Positions 63,503 to 64,000 of a stretch of 64,000 nt of DNA are shown piece after piece. The position numbers were made by a program, and so were the translations under genes. The stretch lies in NCBI GenBank assembly GCA_947471745.1, contig CANJKZ010000068.1, forward strand, positions 3,019,001 to 3,083,000, read 5' to 3'. The DNA is from Closterium sp. Naga37s-1. Its lineage: Eukaryota > Streptophyta > Zygnematophyceae > Desmidiales > Closteriaceae. The notes below the pieces were generated by a model. It was not told where the DNA came from. It was given only the letters and a program-made list of their open reading frames with translations, and ran no database searches. Position 1 is the stretch's first letter. Each line of letters opens with the position of its first letter.

Positions 63503-64000
63503 TGGGAGTACCTTGACGCCAGCCACCGGGCATGGCACTTCATCGAGTCGACCTACCAGGTGACCGACGACTTGTTCATCGCCTAGCTTGAGGGGCAGCT
63601 GACGCACCTGCATATGGGCGACGAGGAGACGGCGACCGAGTACTGCAACCGAGCTCGGCGCATTCTCGCCACCATCAGGATGGCCGGCGCGCAGTACTTG
63701 ACGGCGTCGTACGTCACCCACGTTATGCAGGGACTCTCGAGCAGCTACAACCTCCTGAAGCGGCTGTCCATGGCGCCGAGCACGAGGATGACGCTCAATG
63801 AGGACAACCTTACCTCGTACATCCTGCAGGACGAGGCGATGCAGGAGGCTGAGCGGTCCCAGGAGCTCTTGGCGCAGGCGAACTTCGTCGCCCCGGCGAA
63901 GCAAGGAGGTCGACCGGGGCAGCGCGGACAGCCCAGCGGCGGTGGTACCAATGGCTGGAAGCCGAGCAAGGATGCCGACAAGAAGAAGTCGACCAAGGAT
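63503..64000 (+). pseudogene. gag: Copia gag fragment of E type, runs off the edge
   Basis: A plus-strand frame from about 63506 encodes EYLDASHRAWHFIESTYQV, MGDEETATEYCNRARRIL, QGLSSSYNLLKRLSMAPSTR and SQELLAQANFVAPAKQGGRP. It is highly similar to E's gag at 36739-37236 but in the opposite orientation. One TAG interrupts it after DDLFIA (about 63583). It joins the broken RT of Gypsy L directly. Confidence 0.85.

Overview
This is a eukaryotic nuclear window made almost entirely of nested LTR retrotransposons, with one recognisable host gene (about 10.66-12.16 kb, minus strand), one 180-bp satellite family at two loci, and several truncated repeats. The intron-containing host gene, initiator-Met-type primer sites (TGGTATCAGAGC), Ty1/Copia and Ty3/Gypsy polyproteins and GC-rich coding sequence fit a green-lineage genome. 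A cytosine DNA methyltransferase domain inside a Gypsy element points towards a streptophyte alga or a relative, because such elements have been reported in Klebsormidium. The species cannot be fixed from the sequence alone.

Names used here. Short-LTR Copia family: C (1-4574, +), its partial tandem copy C' (4575-6598, +), an inverted integrase fragment (6690-7848, -), an inverted LTR plus leader (8939-9893, -) with a nested solo LTR, A (17687-23822, +) and B (45697-52046, +). These have LTRs of only about 110-140 bp, a gag without the usual UBN2 domain but with a repeated PQQLREW module and an enlarged zinc knuckle, and a huge Gly/Ala or Gln linker between integrase and reverse transcriptase. 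UBN2-gag Copia family: I (15309-16336, +), J (16342-17686, -), G (23823-28409, -) and F (30942-52720, -, in four pieces). Other Copia: D (39015-44514, +, intact 1481-codon polyprotein) and E (about 32937-38000, -), plus an E-type gag at the right edge (63503-64000, +). Gypsy: K (53215-61188, -) and L (60516-63501, -).

The layout is a layered insertion history. F is the oldest recognisable element between 31 and 53 kb. Its reading frame is interrupted by D (target duplication CTTTT), by B (target duplication CATAG) and apparently by E; the frame resumes on the far side of D and B. A sits inside J, and the 3' LTR of A is cut off where G begins. K and L are arranged head to tail and share one LTR.

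The most interesting content is element K. It encodes gag-protease with three CCHC knuckles, then a DNMT-like cytosine-5 methyltransferase domain retaining the core motifs. That domain lies in the same frame as RT-RNase H-integrase and is separated from it only by a TGA. K therefore looks like a retrotransposon whose pol polyprotein begins with a DNA methyltransferase. The copy is young (LTRs differ at about three positions by eye) but carries several stops and a D-to-N change in the integrase catalytic triad. Other points of note are tryptophan-glycine-rich linkers in F and G, mismatched LTRs flanking B inside a perfect target duplication, and a host gene with an in-frame TAG followed by about 70 open codons.
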